Source: Romboutsia faecis
GTDB taxonomy: Bacteria; Bacillota; Clostridia; Peptostreptococcales; Peptostreptococcaceae
Assembly (NCBI RefSeq): GCF_014323405.1
Contig: NZ_JACRWE010000008.1
Coordinates: 59,801-123,800, forward strand
DNA: 64,000 nt
Reading direction: 5' to 3'
Position numbers and translations under genes: made by a program. This document shows, in pieces, positions 1-8,483 of this stretch. Positions within the stretch are counted from its first letter, which is position 1. Each line of letters opens with the position of its first letter. The notes under the pieces were generated by a model. The model was not told where the DNA came from and did not search any database. It was given only the letters and a program-made list of their open reading frames with translations.

Positions 1-1
1 A

Positions 2-370
2 ATATTCATAGGAATATATTTAGGAATAGTATTTTTAATTTCTAGTATGGCTGTTTTATCATTGCAACAACTTTCAGAAGCTAGTGATAGTATAGATAGA
101 TATAAGTCACTTAAAAGAATAGGTGCAAATGATAAAATGATAAATAAAACAATATTTATTCAAACACTTATATATTTTACTCTACCATTGGCCTTAGCCT
201 TTGTACATTCTGTAGTAGGTATAAAGGTAGTTAGTGATTTTATATCTGCTTTTGGTAAGCCAGACATAGGGTTATCATCCCTTATAACAGGAGGTATATT
301 TATAGTAATATACATGGGATATTTTTATGCTACTTATACAGGCTATAAAAATATAATTAAAAACTCATAA
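2..370 (+). CDS. FtsX-like ABC transporter permease, C-terminal fragment
   Basis: Only the last ~122 residues are present; the frame is open back to base 2, so the gene starts left of the window. The visible part has a membrane segment (ending ISSMAVLSLQQ), then the cytoplasmic stretch SIDRYKSLKRIGAND, then two further hydrophobic segments. A segment of the form 'YKxLxxIGA' after a transmembrane helix is typical of the last repeat of FtsX/BceB-type permeases, which act with an ATPase in lipoprotein release or peptide-antibiotic sensing and export. The ATPase partner would lie upstream, unseen. A strong terminator follows. Confidence 0.7.
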   Translation: MFIGIYLGIVFLISSMAVLSLQQLSEASDSIDRYKSLKRIGANDKMINKTIFIQTLIYFTLPLALAFVHSVVGIKVVSDFISAFGKPDIGLSSLITGGIFIVIYMGYFYATYTGYKNIIKNS

Positions 371-377
371 AAAATAA

Positions 378-412
378 AAAATTATAGGATATTAATTTCC
401 TATAATTTTTTT
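378..412 (+). terminator. Intrinsic terminator after the permease gene
   Basis: A 12-bp inverted repeat (378-389 with 398-409, 8-nt loop) runs straight into a T-rich tail. It closes the permease transcription unit before the flavodoxin gene. Confidence 0.85.
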
Positions 413-496
413 ATTTTAAAAGTATACTTATTTATATAGTATGAGGAATATAAATAAAATGAAGTGAAAAAAGGTATATAAGGAGGAATTGATCTT

Positions 497-1036
497 ATGG
501 TAAATACTGCAATTATATATCAATCAAAATATGGAAGTACAGAAAAATATGCAAAGTGGCTTTATGAAGAAATTGGTGGAGATTTGTATAAAAAATCGGA
601 TGTATCTATAAATGATTTAAAAAAATATGATACCATAATTTATGGAGGCGGATTATATATTACAGGCATAGCAGGATTTTCTTTTATTAAGAATAATTAT
701 AAATATCTAGAAGATAAAAAAATTATTGTATTTGCAGTGGGAGCATCACCTTTTGATACAGGAATAATATTTGAAATAAAAGGAAATAACTTTCCTAATG
801 AAATGAAATATATACCATGTTTTTATTTTAGAGGAGCTTTTGATGACAGAAAAATTAAATCAGGAGATAAGATCTTAATACTATTATTGAAAAAATTAAT
901 TAGTAAAAAAAATGAGTTAGATTATGAAGATTGGGAAAAAGCTTTTATTGAAAGTACAGAAGATTCTCAAGACTGGACTTGTAAAGAATATTTAAAGCCA
1001 TTAGTTGAATATATTAATCAAAATTATAAAGAATAA
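497..1036 (+). CDS. Flavodoxin-domain protein
   Basis: The 179-residue protein begins with a beta strand followed by YQSKYGSTEKYAKW, the FMN phosphate-binding loop (T/S-x-T/S-G-x-T variant) of flavodoxins, and contains YGGGLYITGIAGF, matching the second FMN-binding loop. Length and layout fit the HemG-like/flavodoxin_5 group (protoporphyrinogen- or menaquinone-linked flavodoxins), so a soluble electron-transfer or redox role is likely; the partner is unknown. The AAGGAGGAA ribosome binding site at 480-488 supports this start. It stands alone between the terminator above and the eutS operon. Confidence 0.8.
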   Translation: MVNTAIIYQSKYGSTEKYAKWLYEEIGGDLYKKSDVSINDLKKYDTIIYGGGLYITGIAGFSFIKNNYKYLEDKKIIVFAVGASPFDTGIIFEIKGNNFPNEMKYIPCFYFRGAFDDRKIKSGDKILILLLKKLISKKNELDYEDWEKAFIESTEDSQDWTCKEYLKPLVEYINQNYKE

Positions 1037-1146
1037 AGTTAGATATATATAAGTAAATTCCATTAAATTATTTGACTTATTTGTGTTACAATGACAATAT
1101 ATAAGTAATTTACTAGGATGATAGGGGATAAGGAGATGAAAATACA

Positions 1147-1494
1147 ATGGGAGAAGATAAACAGAGGGTTATACAAGAATATGTTCCTGGCAAGCAGGTA
1201 ACACTTGCACATATAATAGCAAGCCCAAGGGAAGAACTATATCAAAAAATAGGGCTTGTAGTAGAAAAAAGAGATGCAATAGGGGTATTAACAATAACTC
1301 CAAGTGAAGCATCTATTATAGCAGCAGATGTTGCGACAAAAGCTTCTGGAGTATCATTAGGTTTTGTAGATAGATTTAGTGGGTCATTAGTTATTACTGG
1401 TGATATAAGTTCTGTAGAATCAGCATTAAATAAGGTTATTATGATATTAGGAAATACATTAAACTTTACAACTACAAATATAACGAGGTCATAA
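1147..1494 (+). CDS. eutS: EutS/PduU-type BMC shell protein (copy 1)
   Basis: The 115-residue protein shows the hallmarks of the circularly permuted BMC-domain family EutS/PduU: an N-terminal [16 protein letters not shown] strand (the hexamer beta-barrel plug region), then [20 protein letters not shown] and [15 protein letters not shown]. Such proteins form bent or plugged hexameric tiles in ethanolamine or propanediol microcompartment shells. It is followed 4 bp later by eutP and then by a second eutS, a compact operon about 7.7 kb upstream of the main pdu cluster, to which it probably contributes shell parts. Confidence 0.92.
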   Translation: MGEDKQRVIQEYVPGKQVTLAHIIASPREELYQKIGLVVEKRDAIGVLTITPSEASIIAADVATKASGVSLGFVDRFSGSLVITGDISSVESALNKVIMILGNTLNFTTTNITRS

Positions 1495-1498
1495 AATA

Positions 1499-1930
1499 AT
1501 GAAAAAGATAATATTCATGGGGAAAACTGGTAGTGGGAAAACTACTTTATGCCAAAAACTAGATGATTTAGAGTTGAAATATAGAAAGACACAATCAGTA
1601 GAAATATATAATGATGCAATTGATACTCCAGGGGAATTTATGGAAAATAGATGGATGTACACATCACTAGCAACTACAGCAGCAGATGCAAAAATTGTAG
1701 CATTGGTTTATGACTGTACTCAGCATGAAAATTACATAGCTCCGGGTTTTGCTACTATGTTTTGTAAGGATGTAATAGGAATTATAACTAAAATCTCGCA
1801 AGGTGATGAAAAGTCTATCAAGTTAGCTTGTGATAGATTAAATTTAGCAGGTGTTAGCAGAATATTTAAAGTAGATACAATAGAGAATATAGGTATTGAT
1901 GATCTTGTAAAATATTTAAATATTATTTAA
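1499..1930 (+). CDS. eutP: EutP/PduV-like small GTPase
   Basis: The 143-residue protein opens with IIFMGKTGSGKTTL, a P-loop, and has IDTPGEF, a G3-type DTPG motif, as in the EutP/PduV family. PduV proteins associate with microcompartments (reported to bind the shell through PduU in Salmonella) and are GTPase-like; EutP has also been described with acetate kinase activity, so function is not settled. The gene lies between two eutS/pduU paralogues, exactly the pairing expected if PduV docks on PduU hexamers. No dedicated acetate kinase gene occurs elsewhere in the window. Confidence 0.88.
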   Translation: MKKIIFMGKTGSGKTTLCQKLDDLELKYRKTQSVEIYNDAIDTPGEFMENRWMYTSLATTAADAKIVALVYDCTQHENYIAPGFATMFCKDVIGIITKISQGDEKSIKLACDRLNLAGVSRIFKVDTIENIGIDDLVKYLNII

Positions 1931-1958
1931 TTAAGGCTTAGAATTGGGGGGATTTTAG

Positions 1959-2306
1959 ATGACTGAGGAAAGGCAAAGGATTATACAAGAATCAGTTCCT
2001 GGGAAGCAAGTAACACTGGCTCATATAATAGCAAACCCAAGAGAAGAATTATATCAAAAAATAGGTCTTATAGTTGAAAAAAGAGGGGCTATTGGAGTAT
2101 TGACTATAACACCAAGTGAAACGGCAATGATTGCTGCAAATACTGCAGTAGAATCTTCAAGAGTATCATTAGGATTTGTAGATAGATTTAGTGGATCCTT
2201 AGTTATTACTGGAGACTTAACATCAGTTGAATCTGCAATTAAGCAAATACTAATTACTTTAGAAAGTACTTTAAACTTTTCAACTACAAAAATAACTAAA
2301 TCTTAA
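1959..2306 (+). CDS. eutS: EutS/PduU-type BMC shell protein (copy 2)
   Basis: This 115-residue paralogue of the EutS two genes upstream differs at scattered positions (for example [21 protein letters not shown] against [21 protein letters not shown]) but keeps [12 protein letters not shown] and [14 protein letters not shown]. Retained divergence in both copies suggests hetero-oligomers or specialised tiles rather than a recent useless duplicate. The ribosome binding site is GGGGGG at about 1946-1951. A terminator follows immediately, ending the three-gene operon. Confidence 0.92.
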   Translation: MTEERQRIIQESVPGKQVTLAHIIANPREELYQKIGLIVEKRGAIGVLTITPSETAMIAANTAVESSRVSLGFVDRFSGSLVITGDLTSVESAIKQILITLESTLNFSTTKITKS

Positions 2307-2314
2307 ATAAAGAT

Positions 2315-2368
2315 AAAAGCCTACTTTAAGTTATAAAATATATTTATAATCTTTAGTAGGCTTTTAGA
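2315..2368 (+). terminator. Terminator of the eutS-eutP-eutS operon
   Basis: AAAAGCCTACT (2315-2325) pairs with AGTAGGCTTTT (2355-2365), and the 29-nt loop folds further on itself. The T run is short, but the AT-rich stem base supplies a U tract. The stem could also stop the minus-strand gene that ends at 2411. Confidence 0.75.
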
Positions 2369-2410
2369 AATTTAAATATGCTTATAAGTATTTATATAAA
2401 TAATAGGATA

Positions 2411-2848
2411 CTACTTTAAATTGATATAAATTTCTTTATTAGAAGTATCAGTATAGTCATCTATTAAGTATAATATTGTATTTTTAAGATGATAGCATTC
2501 TTTGTCAGATAAACTATACTCAAAACTTAGTTCATTTATTTTTATATAATTAACAAATAAACTTACATTTTTACTTTCTTTGTTTTTTAATATCTCAATT
2601 TTTAAGTTTGATAGCAAACTTTCACTAAGAGACTCTAATGTATTTTTAATATCATATAAAATTATATCTAAAGTAGATTGTTTCATAGAAATAGTTTTAT
2701 TATCTTTACAAGAATTACAATATAAATACAAAGCATTTGCTTTAGATTCGAAATTTACTAATTCATTATTTCCACATTTACTGCATATAGAATTATGTAC
2801 CTTTGAAACAAAAGCATCATTTGATAAAATAAAATGGTTAGTGTTCAC
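2411..2848 (-). CDS. Hypothetical protein with N-terminal zinc ribbon
   Basis: I do not recognise the family. The 145-residue protein has a CxxC pair (SICSKCGNN) and a second CxxC pair (LYCNSCKDN) about 22 residues later, a classic zinc-ribbon knuckle, followed by an alpha-helical acidic C-terminal half with no membrane segment. The start is a GTG preceded 8 nt upstream by GGGGG. It is monocistronic, convergent with the eutS operon and codirectional with csp. A DNA- or RNA-binding or regulatory role is possible but only an inference. Confidence 0.6.
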   Translation of the reverse strand: MNTNHFILSNDAFVSKVHNSICSKCGNNELVNFESKANALYLYCNSCKDNKTISMKQSTLDIILYDIKNTLESLSESLLSNLKIEILKNKESKNVSLFVNYIKINELSFEYSLSDKECYHLKNTILYLIDDYTDTSNKEIYINLK

Positions 2849-2980
2849 AGTTTAAACCCCCAATTAAGTATGTTTATAATAGTTATTTAATAAACCCTAA
2901 GAACATTTTAACATCTATTATAAAAGAATACTGTAGGTAAATGGTGGGAAAGTATATTAGATTATATAAATGTATGTAAC

Positions 2981-3010
2981 AAAAAAAGAAGCCATAAGCT
3001 TCTTTTTTTC
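2981..3010 (-). terminator. Terminator of the cold-shock gene
   Basis: AGAAGC/GCTTCT stem (2987-2992 with 2998-3003) flanked by A7 on the left and T7 on the right. It therefore reads as an intrinsic terminator on either strand; on the minus strand it ends csp transcription. Confidence 0.8.
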
Positions 3011-3050
3011 TGAATAAATCTATTATATTAATATCTATATTAAAAATAAA

Positions 3051-3248
3051 TTATATTCTGTTTACGTTAGCAGCTTGAGGACCTCTAGCTCCGTCAACTA
3101 TTTCAAAGCTAACTGCTTGTCCTTCTTCTAAAGTCTTGAATCCGTCACCTTGTATAGCTGAGAAATGTACGAATACGTCATCTCCACCTTCTACAGATAT
3201 GAATCCAAATCCTTTTTCGCTGTTAAACCATTTTACTATTCCGTTCAT
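3051..3248 (-). CDS. csp: Cold-shock domain protein (CspA family)
   Basis: The 65-residue protein is a single cold-shock OB-fold domain. It has the RNP1 motif KGFGFIS and the RNP2 motif DVFVHFSAI, with the usual GIVKWFN start and GPQAANV end. Members bind single-stranded RNA/DNA and act as RNA chaperones and antiterminators in the cytoplasm. A GGAGG site lies 7-11 nt upstream. About 265 bp separates it from the divergent mscS gene, room for the long 5' leader typical of csp mRNAs. Confidence 0.97.
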   Translation of the reverse strand: MNGIVKWFNSEKGFGFISVEGGDDVFVHFSAIQGDGFKTLEEGQAVSFEIVDGARGPQAANVNRI

Positions 3249-3513
3249 CGTGAACCTCCAAATTATATAAAAAATACAAACTAATAAGATAAATAATTAC
3301 CTTATCTTGTCTGTTAATTTATAGTAACATAGAAAAAAAATAAATACAAGGTGAAAATTAAAAAAAATTTAGAAAACTTAAAATTTATATGACTATTATA
3401 TAACTAAAAGAAAGTTTGCTAATTATGGACATAATAAAAAAAATAGTGTATTATAATAAAAAATATAAAAAAATAATTTATTTTATAAAAAGATGTAGAA
3501 TAAGGAGGAATTT

Positions 3514-4410
3514 ATGCCAACGAGTGAAAAAGAAGTTGCGACAGTATTAGAAAAACTAGAATCTTTAAACTTAAAAAACTTAGATACATCTACACTATTG
3601 GATAAATTTATTAATTGGTCTATAGATAGCGGTGTAAGATTAATAGTTGGATTATTGATTATATCAATAGGTTTTAAGATAATAAAAAAGGTTGTTAACA
3701 AATTTGAGCATTTCTTGGAGAAAAGAGATGTAGATGTTACATTAAGAAGATTTTTAAAATCTTTCTCAATAGGTGGATTAAAAGCTATATTAGTGTTACT
3801 AGTAGTTACGCTTATATGGGATGTTAAGCTTACAGGACTTGTTGCTTTATTTACTTCAGCCGGGGTTGCAATAGGTCTTGCACTTCAAGGAAGTCTATCC
3901 AACTTTGCAGGAGGTTTTATAATTCTTTTACTAAGACCATTTAAAGTGGGGGATTATATACAAGCTGCTGGATATGAAGGCACTGTCGAGCAAATTGGTG
4001 TATTTTACACCCATTTACTTACTATAGATAATAAGGTAGCATTAATACCAAATGGGACATTATCAAATAATAGCTTGATAAACTTCTCAGCTAAAGAAAA
4101 TAGAAGAGTTGATTTAATATTTAATGTAAGTTATGAGAACAATGTAATTCATGTTAGAGAAGTATTAAAAGAAATAATCGATAATCATCCTTTAATATCA
4201 CATGATCCAGAACCATTTATCGGTATAGTTGAGCATGCTCAAAACTCGGTAAACTTTGGGGTTAGAGTTTGGTGTAATAAAGATGATTATTGGACTATTT
4301 ATTATGATTTACTAGAACAAGTTAAAGTGAGATTTGATGAAGAAAATATAACAATACCATATCCTCAAATGGATTTACATGTAAATTATAAAACAGAAAA
4401 CAAAAAATAA
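3514..4410 (+). CDS. Small-conductance mechanosensitive channel (MscS family)
   Basis: The 298-residue protein has three membrane segments in its first ~130 residues. The last is the pore-lining TM3 signature, glycine/alanine-rich AGVAIGLALQGSLSNFAGGFIILLLRPFKVGDYI, which I split as AGVAIGLALQGSL and NFAGGFIILL followed by RPFKVGDYI. The beta domain follows (GTVEQIGVFYTHL, IPNGTLSNNSLINFS) and then the alpha-beta C-terminal vestibule. The channel opens under membrane tension to release solutes during hypo-osmotic shock. A strong AAGGAGG site precedes the ATG and a terminator follows, so it is monocistronic. Confidence 0.95.
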   Translation: MPTSEKEVATVLEKLESLNLKNLDTSTLLDKFINWSIDSGVRLIVGLLIISIGFKIIKKVVNKFEHFLEKRDVDVTLRRFLKSFSIGGLKAILVLLVVTLIWDVKLTGLVALFTSAGVAIGLALQGSLSNFAGGFIILLLRPFKVGDYIQAAGYEGTVEQIGVFYTHLLTIDNKVALIPNGTLSNNSLINFSAKENRRVDLIFNVSYENNVIHVREVLKEIIDNHPLISHDPEPFIGIVEHAQNSVNFGVRVWCNKDDYWTIYYDLLEQVKVRFDEENITIPYPQMDLHVNYKTENKK

Positions 4411-4430
4411 TTAGTAATTTAAAAAAAGCA

Positions 4431-4466
4431 AAATTCCCCCCTGTTAATTAGACTGGGGGGAATTTA
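4431..4466 (+). terminator. Hairpin terminator after the MscS gene
   Basis: An 11-bp stem, AAATTCCCCCC (4431-4441) with GGGGGGAATTT (4455-4465), and a 13-nt loop. The C6/G6 core makes it very stable; the U tract is short. Confidence 0.75.
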
Positions 4467-4628
4467 TTATGCTTAATTTTTTATTAATAAATTTGAGGTT
4501 ATAAAAGTGAATATGGCCTTTTATATTTTAATAGAAGCGTTACAAATTTGTAAGAAAAAAGTAAGATATATTTAATGTAAATAAGGTATACTTGATTTAT
4601 AAAGGCGATTAAGAGAGGGAGAGAATAA

Positions 4629-5231
4629 ATGGAGCATATTCAAGGATTATTTAATTTAGCACATGATTATTGGTTCCTTACAATGATAGTAGGATTATTT
4701 AGTACATTTATAGAAAGTTTTTTGCCAATATTACCATTAGTTGCAATAGTAACAGTAAATGCAGCTGTATTCGGTCTCGGTATGGGGCTTGTAGTATCTT
4801 GGATAGGTTCAGGACTTGGGACATTAGCGCTGTTTTTAATAGTAAGTAAATTTAGTGATAATAAATTTATTAATAAATATAGAAATGGAAAAACACAAAA
4901 AATAGTAGAGAAAGTTAGAAGTAAGGGATTTAAATTATTATTCATAGCTTATGCATGTCCTTTTATGCCAGCATGTTTAGTTACGATATCCTCAGCTTTA
5001 TGTAAATCTGAATTTAAACATTTTGCAACAGCAATGTTAAGCGGAAAGTTTATAATGTTTGTGGTTGTAAGTTATATAGGTAGCGATATTAGAGGTTTTA
5101 TTACAAATCCTATAAAAATAATAATATTTTCATTAATAGTATTATTAGCATGGATGATAGGTAATAAAGTTAATTCAAGTTTTGATCATAGTGAAGAAGA
5201 ATTTCTAGAAATAAATAATGAATTAAAGTAA
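4629..5231 (+). CDS. VTT-domain (DedA/TVP38-like) membrane protein
   Basis: The 200-residue integral membrane protein carries the VTT/SNARE-assoc layout: an early FIESFLPILPLVAIVTVNA re-entrant segment, GSGLGTLALFLIVSKF, the positively charged loop, then IAYACPFMPACLVTISSALCK, where the paired prolines match the second re-entrant loop of this superfamily. DedA/TVP38 proteins are linked to lipid scrambling/flipping and proton-motive-force maintenance; the substrate here cannot be read from sequence. The charged C-terminus is probably cytoplasmic. Monocistronic, with a terminator 3 bp after the stop. Confidence 0.85.
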   Translation: MEHIQGLFNLAHDYWFLTMIVGLFSTFIESFLPILPLVAIVTVNAAVFGLGMGLVVSWIGSGLGTLALFLIVSKFSDNKFINKYRNGKTQKIVEKVRSKGFKLLFIAYACPFMPACLVTISSALCKSEFKHFATAMLSGKFIMFVVVSYIGSDIRGFITNPIKIIIFSLIVLLAWMIGNKVNSSFDHSEEEFLEINNELK

Positions 5232-5233
5232 AG

Positions 5234-5266
5234 AACGGGTTATAGAGAAACTATGACCCGTTTTTT
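5234..5266 (+). terminator. Terminator after the VTT-domain gene
   Basis: A 12-bp stem (5234-5245 with 5251-5262, one G-T pair) with a 5-nt loop and a following T run. It lies between convergent genes. Confidence 0.9.
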
Positions 5267-5287
5267 ACTTTAATAAATTTATGTATA

Positions 5288-5824
5288 TTAGACGAATAAA
5301 TAAAATCTATATCCTAGAAGAAATATAATAATGAAATTAAGAATCTTGCAAATACTTTTTTCTAGTTTTGAACTAGTTTTTATTGATAGTATTGAGAGAT
5401 TAATAGTAATTGGATAGAATAGCTCCACGCCCTCTTTAGTAATTAAGTCAAGGCAAATATGTGAAAAGACTCCTACAATAATACCACTGACTAAGCAGAA
5501 AAATACAATATTATTATCACTATATTGTAAAAGTAGTTCTCCTAAAAATGATAGAATTAATATAAATATTAAGCTATGTGTAAGACTTCTATGTCGAAGC
5601 TTTTTACCAATTTTCTTATGTATAGTGGGAAATCTTTTACTAATATATGAACCTCTCATATCTATATCGGGTATTAAAGACCCAAAGTAAGAAAAGTAAA
5701 TATATATAAGTAAAAGTATAACTCGATAGTATAAATTATACTGCAATAAATAATCATTATAAATAAAAGGAAGAGCTAATAAAGCAAATATATATCCTCC
5801 CTTTATATGAGTTTCTTTTGTCAT
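5288..5824 (-). CDS. YdjM/DUF457-family membrane-bound metal-dependent hydrolase
   Basis: The protein is about 178 residues when started at the ATG at 5824, chosen because GGAGG sits 6 nt upstream; a longer start at 5842 would place that site inside the gene. Conserved motifs of the family are visible: an N-terminal THxxGG (ETHIKGG), SLIPDID, RHRSLTHS and HICLDLIT, whose His/Asp residues are thought to bind metal. It has four to five membrane segments. The family is predicted to hydrolyse membrane substrates; none is known with certainty. A perfect palindrome in the leader suggests repressor control. Confidence 0.85.
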   Translation of the reverse strand: MTKETHIKGGYIFALLALPFIYNDYLLQYNLYYRVILLLIYIYFSYFGSLIPDIDMRGSYISKRFPTIHKKIGKKLRHRSLTHSLIFILILSFLGELLLQYSDNNIVFFCLVSGIIVGVFSHICLDLITKEGVELFYPITINLSILSIKTSSKLEKSICKILNFIIIFLLGYRFYLFV

Positions 5825-5840
5825 AAATCCTCCAATTGAC

Positions 5841-5866
5841 ATATAATGTAATTTATTACATTATAT
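5841..5866. promoter_or_regulatory. Palindromic operator candidate upstream of the DUF457 gene
   Basis: Two perfect 12-nt arms, 5841-5852 and 5855-5866, are separated by 2 nt and centred on TT. They lie 17 nt upstream of the start at 5824. The core ATGTAAT/ATTACAT with short spacing is the shape of a TetR-, MarR- or GntR-dimer operator. The same sequence could also fold as an mRNA hairpin. No matching regulator gene is adjacent. Confidence 0.5.
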
Positions 5867-6144
5867 AGTAAATAAAATTATTTTTCAAAAAAATTTATAT
5901 TAGATATTTAATTTCAATAAAGAAAATGTAAAAATTATGTTAATTATAGAAGGATAAGAGTTTCATTGATTTTTATAGAAAAATATATTTTAAAAATTAA
6001 ATAAATAAATTGATTATCAAAGAAAATATGCTAGAATTTTATTATATTAATTATATGAAGTAATTTTATTAAACTTTATAATATAGTAAATATAAATTTT
6101 TTAGTATTTCTAATGGGGATAAAAAATAGTTAGGGGCGTTTTTT
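5867..6144. other. Intergenic region upstream of the PocR-domain kinase
   Basis: About 280 very AT-rich bases between divergent genes. It should contain promoters for both, but I see no consensus -35/-10 pair, riboswitch or repeat. The kinase start is set by TAGGGGCG 6-8 nt before the ATG at 6145. Confidence 0.4.
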
Positions 6145-7386
6145 ATGATAAGTATGATTCAGTTAGATAAGCTCATTGACGTTAAGGTTTTACAAAATAT
6201 ACAAGATAGTTTTTCTGATACTACAAAAATATCTGCTATTACAGTAAAGTACAATGGTGAGCCTATTACTAAACCAAGTAACTTTACAAATTTTTGTAAT
6301 ATGATTAGGAAAGATAAAAAAATGGCATCTATGTGTCATAAATGTGATGCTTATGGTGGAGTCCAATCAGCAATAAGTGGAAAACCTCATATTTACAAGT
6401 GTCATGCAGGATTATATGATTTTGCTGTACCAATAATGATTGAGGATAACTATGTTGGGGCTATACTTTGTGGTCAAGTCAAAATAAAAGACAAAGAAGA
6501 TGAGAGAATTGGGAATTTTGGAAGAGATACAAATTGGAGTTGCAATAAAGAAATACACAATGCATATAAAGAAATAAAAATTAAGACGTATAAAGAAGTA
6601 GAAGATGCAGCTAATTTGATTTATCAAATGTCAAAATACATGGTAGATAGTGAATTCTTAAGGGTAGTTAGAGAAGAATTAAATAATAAATCTACTAAGC
6701 TAATGGAAGAAGAAAATAAAAGAATCGAATTAGAAAGAGACTTAAAAGAAGCTGAGTTAAAATCTTTACATAATCAAATAAACTCACACTTTATGTTTAA
6801 CTCAATAAATACAATTGCAAATATGGCTAGATTAGAAAAAGCATATAAAACAGAAGAGTTTGTATATAATTTTGCAGATATGATTAGGTATAGCTTAAGA
6901 AAAGATAATTCTAACACAGTGTATCTAGAAGATGAGTTAGCATATATAGAGAATTATTTAAAAATACAAAAAACTAGATTTGGGAATAGACTAGAATATA
7001 CGCTAGATGTAGATGAAAATTTCTATAATATAAAGTGCCCATATATGATACTTCAACCTATAATTGAAAATTTTATTAAGTATGTAGTTGAACCTAGAAT
7101 TCATGGTGGAAAAATTGATATTACTGCATACAAAGAAAATAAAAAATTCATTTTAGATATATGTGATAATGGAGATGGAATAGATAAAAATAAAATTAAA
7201 AGTATACTTGAAGGTATTGAGTATATAAAAAATAAAAACTGTATAGGACTTTACAATATAAATAAAAGATTGACATATTTATATGGAGATGAGTACCAAC
7301 TTCAAATACATAGTCCAAATGAGAAAGATAAAGGGACATTAGTAAGAATTACTTTACCAATGGACAAGGAGGTTATATATGTTTAA
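6145..7386 (+). CDS. Cytoplasmic PocR-domain sensor histidine kinase (LytS-like)
   Basis: 413 residues. Residues ~5-170 form a PocR sensory domain with its conserved cysteines (CHKCDAYGG at ~64-72 and YKCHAGL at ~85-91) and PIMIEDNYVGAILCGQV. A coiled-coil linker (~175-205) leads to a His_kinase/HATPase pair: HFMFNSINTI with phospho-acceptor His ~215, QPIIENF (N box, ~304) and DNGDGI (G1 box, ~341). No membrane segment is present, so it senses an intracellular ligand; PocR domains are linked to 1,2-propanediol sensing. It overlaps the response-regulator gene by 8 bp and most likely controls the adjacent pdu operon. Confidence 0.93.
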   Translation: MISMIQLDKLIDVKVLQNIQDSFSDTTKISAITVKYNGEPITKPSNFTNFCNMIRKDKKMASMCHKCDAYGGVQSAISGKPHIYKCHAGLYDFAVPIMIEDNYVGAILCGQVKIKDKEDERIGNFGRDTNWSCNKEIHNAYKEIKIKTYKEVEDAANLIYQMSKYMVDSEFLRVVREELNNKSTKLMEEENKRIELERDLKEAELKSLHNQINSHFMFNSINTIANMARLEKAYKTEEFVYNFADMIRYSLRKDNSNTVYLEDELAYIENYLKIQKTRFGNRLEYTLDVDENFYNIKCPYMILQPIIENFIKYVVEPRIHGGKIDITAYKENKKFILDICDNGDGIDKNKIKSILEGIEYIKNKNCIGLYNINKRLTYLYGDEYQLQIHSPNEKDKGTLVRITLPMDKEVIYV

Positions 7387-8440
7387 TATTCTAGTTGTTG
7401 ATGATGAATATTTATCTAGAAAAGGTGTAAAATCAATTATACAAGAGGAACTAGAAGAAGATATTAAGGTACTAGAAGCATCAAATGGTATAGAAGCAAG
7501 AAAAATAGTTGATGAACAAAATTTGGATGTCATATTATTGGATATAAATATCCCTGGTATAAATGGAATTGATTTATGCAGATATATAAAATCAAAGTAT
7601 GCAGATATACATATTATAGTAACTACAGCTTATGATGATTTAGCAACAAAAAATAAAATAATGAATCTTAATATTAGTAAATATTTAGAAAAACCAATTA
7701 GACCACAAAAAATTGTAGACAGTTTGAAAAAAATATTAAACATAAATAATAAAAATTTAAATAGTAATTACAGTGAAATATATATAAATAAGCTTAAAAT
7801 ATACATATTAAATAATTCATATAAAGAAAGTGTTGAAATGCTTAAAGAATATGTAGATTTTCTTTATAAGAGTAATGATGAAAAAGTTCTTGTTGATGAT
7901 ATAAATAATTTTATAAATAAATTAGAAGAAATTTGTAAAAATCAGAATATTTATATTGATCCAAAGATAAATTATAAAATAGTTGAAATGAAAAAAGGAA
8001 ACTATAATTATTTACAAAAGAATGAGCTATTAAGTGAGTTCGTAAATCTAGTAAATAATATATTTGATTCAATATTAATAAAAGATAACACATCAAATAA
8101 TTATGTAAAAGATATAAAAAATTATATTAAGAGAAATATTAATAAAAATATAACTTTAGAAGATGCAGCTAGTTATGTTAATCTTAGTCCACATTATTTA
8201 AGTAAAATTTTCAAAAAAGAAACTGGAGTTAACTTTATAAGTTACTTAACTGATAGAAGAATTGAAGTAGCTAAGGATATGTTAGAAGATGAAAATATGC
8301 CTATTTCTAATATTGCAATTGAACTTTGTTATAGTAAGTCAAATTATTTTAGTAAAGTATTTAAAAAGAAAGTTGGTTTAACTCCAAGTGAATATAGAGA
8401 GCAATATTTAAAAAAGAAGTTATGTTCTTTAATTAAATAG
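7379..8440 (+). CDS. AraC-family response regulator (REC + HTH_18)
   Basis: 353 residues. The receiver domain (1-~120) has acidic Asp8/Asp9, phospho-acceptor Asp ~55 in ILLDINIPG, Thr in IVTTAYD and Lys in LEKPIRP. A ~120-residue helical linker leads to a C-terminal AraC double helix-turn-helix (~255-345: ITLEDAASYVNLSPHYLSKIFKK, read as two motifs, and PISNIAIELCYSKSNYFSKVFKK likewise). Translation is coupled to the kinase by an 8-bp overlap with AAGGAGG inside the kinase end. It presumably activates the pdu promoter 9.6-10.0 kb when phosphorylated. Confidence 0.95.
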   Translation: MFNILVVDDEYLSRKGVKSIIQEELEEDIKVLEASNGIEARKIVDEQNLDVILLDINIPGINGIDLCRYIKSKYADIHIIVTTAYDDLATKNKIMNLNISKYLEKPIRPQKIVDSLKKILNINNKNLNSNYSEIYINKLKIYILNNSYKESVEMLKEYVDFLYKSNDEKVLVDDINNFINKLEEICKNQNIYIDPKINYKIVEMKKGNYNYLQKNELLSEFVNLVNNIFDSILIKDNTSNNYVKDIKNYIKRNINKNITLEDAASYVNLSPHYLSKIFKKETGVNFISYLTDRRIEVAKDMLEDENMPISNIAIELCYSKSNYFSKVFKKKVGLTPSEYREQYLKKKLCSLIK

Positions 8441-8446
8441 GTATAA

Positions 8447-8474
8447 GGGTGTAAATTATCTATACACCCATTTT
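8447..8474. terminator. Terminator between the response regulator and pduQ
   Basis: GGGTGTA/TACACCC stem (8447-8453 with 8463-8469), 9-nt loop, then ATTTTATTT. It lies between convergent genes and serves mainly the plus-strand two-component operon. Confidence 0.7.
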
Positions 8475-8483
8475 ATTTAATAC

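Noticed and set aside
1072..1092. TTGACT ... TACAAT as a promoter for eutS
   Set aside because: The spacing is only 9 bp; a 17-bp alternative (CAATAT at 1095) is weak, so no promoter is called.
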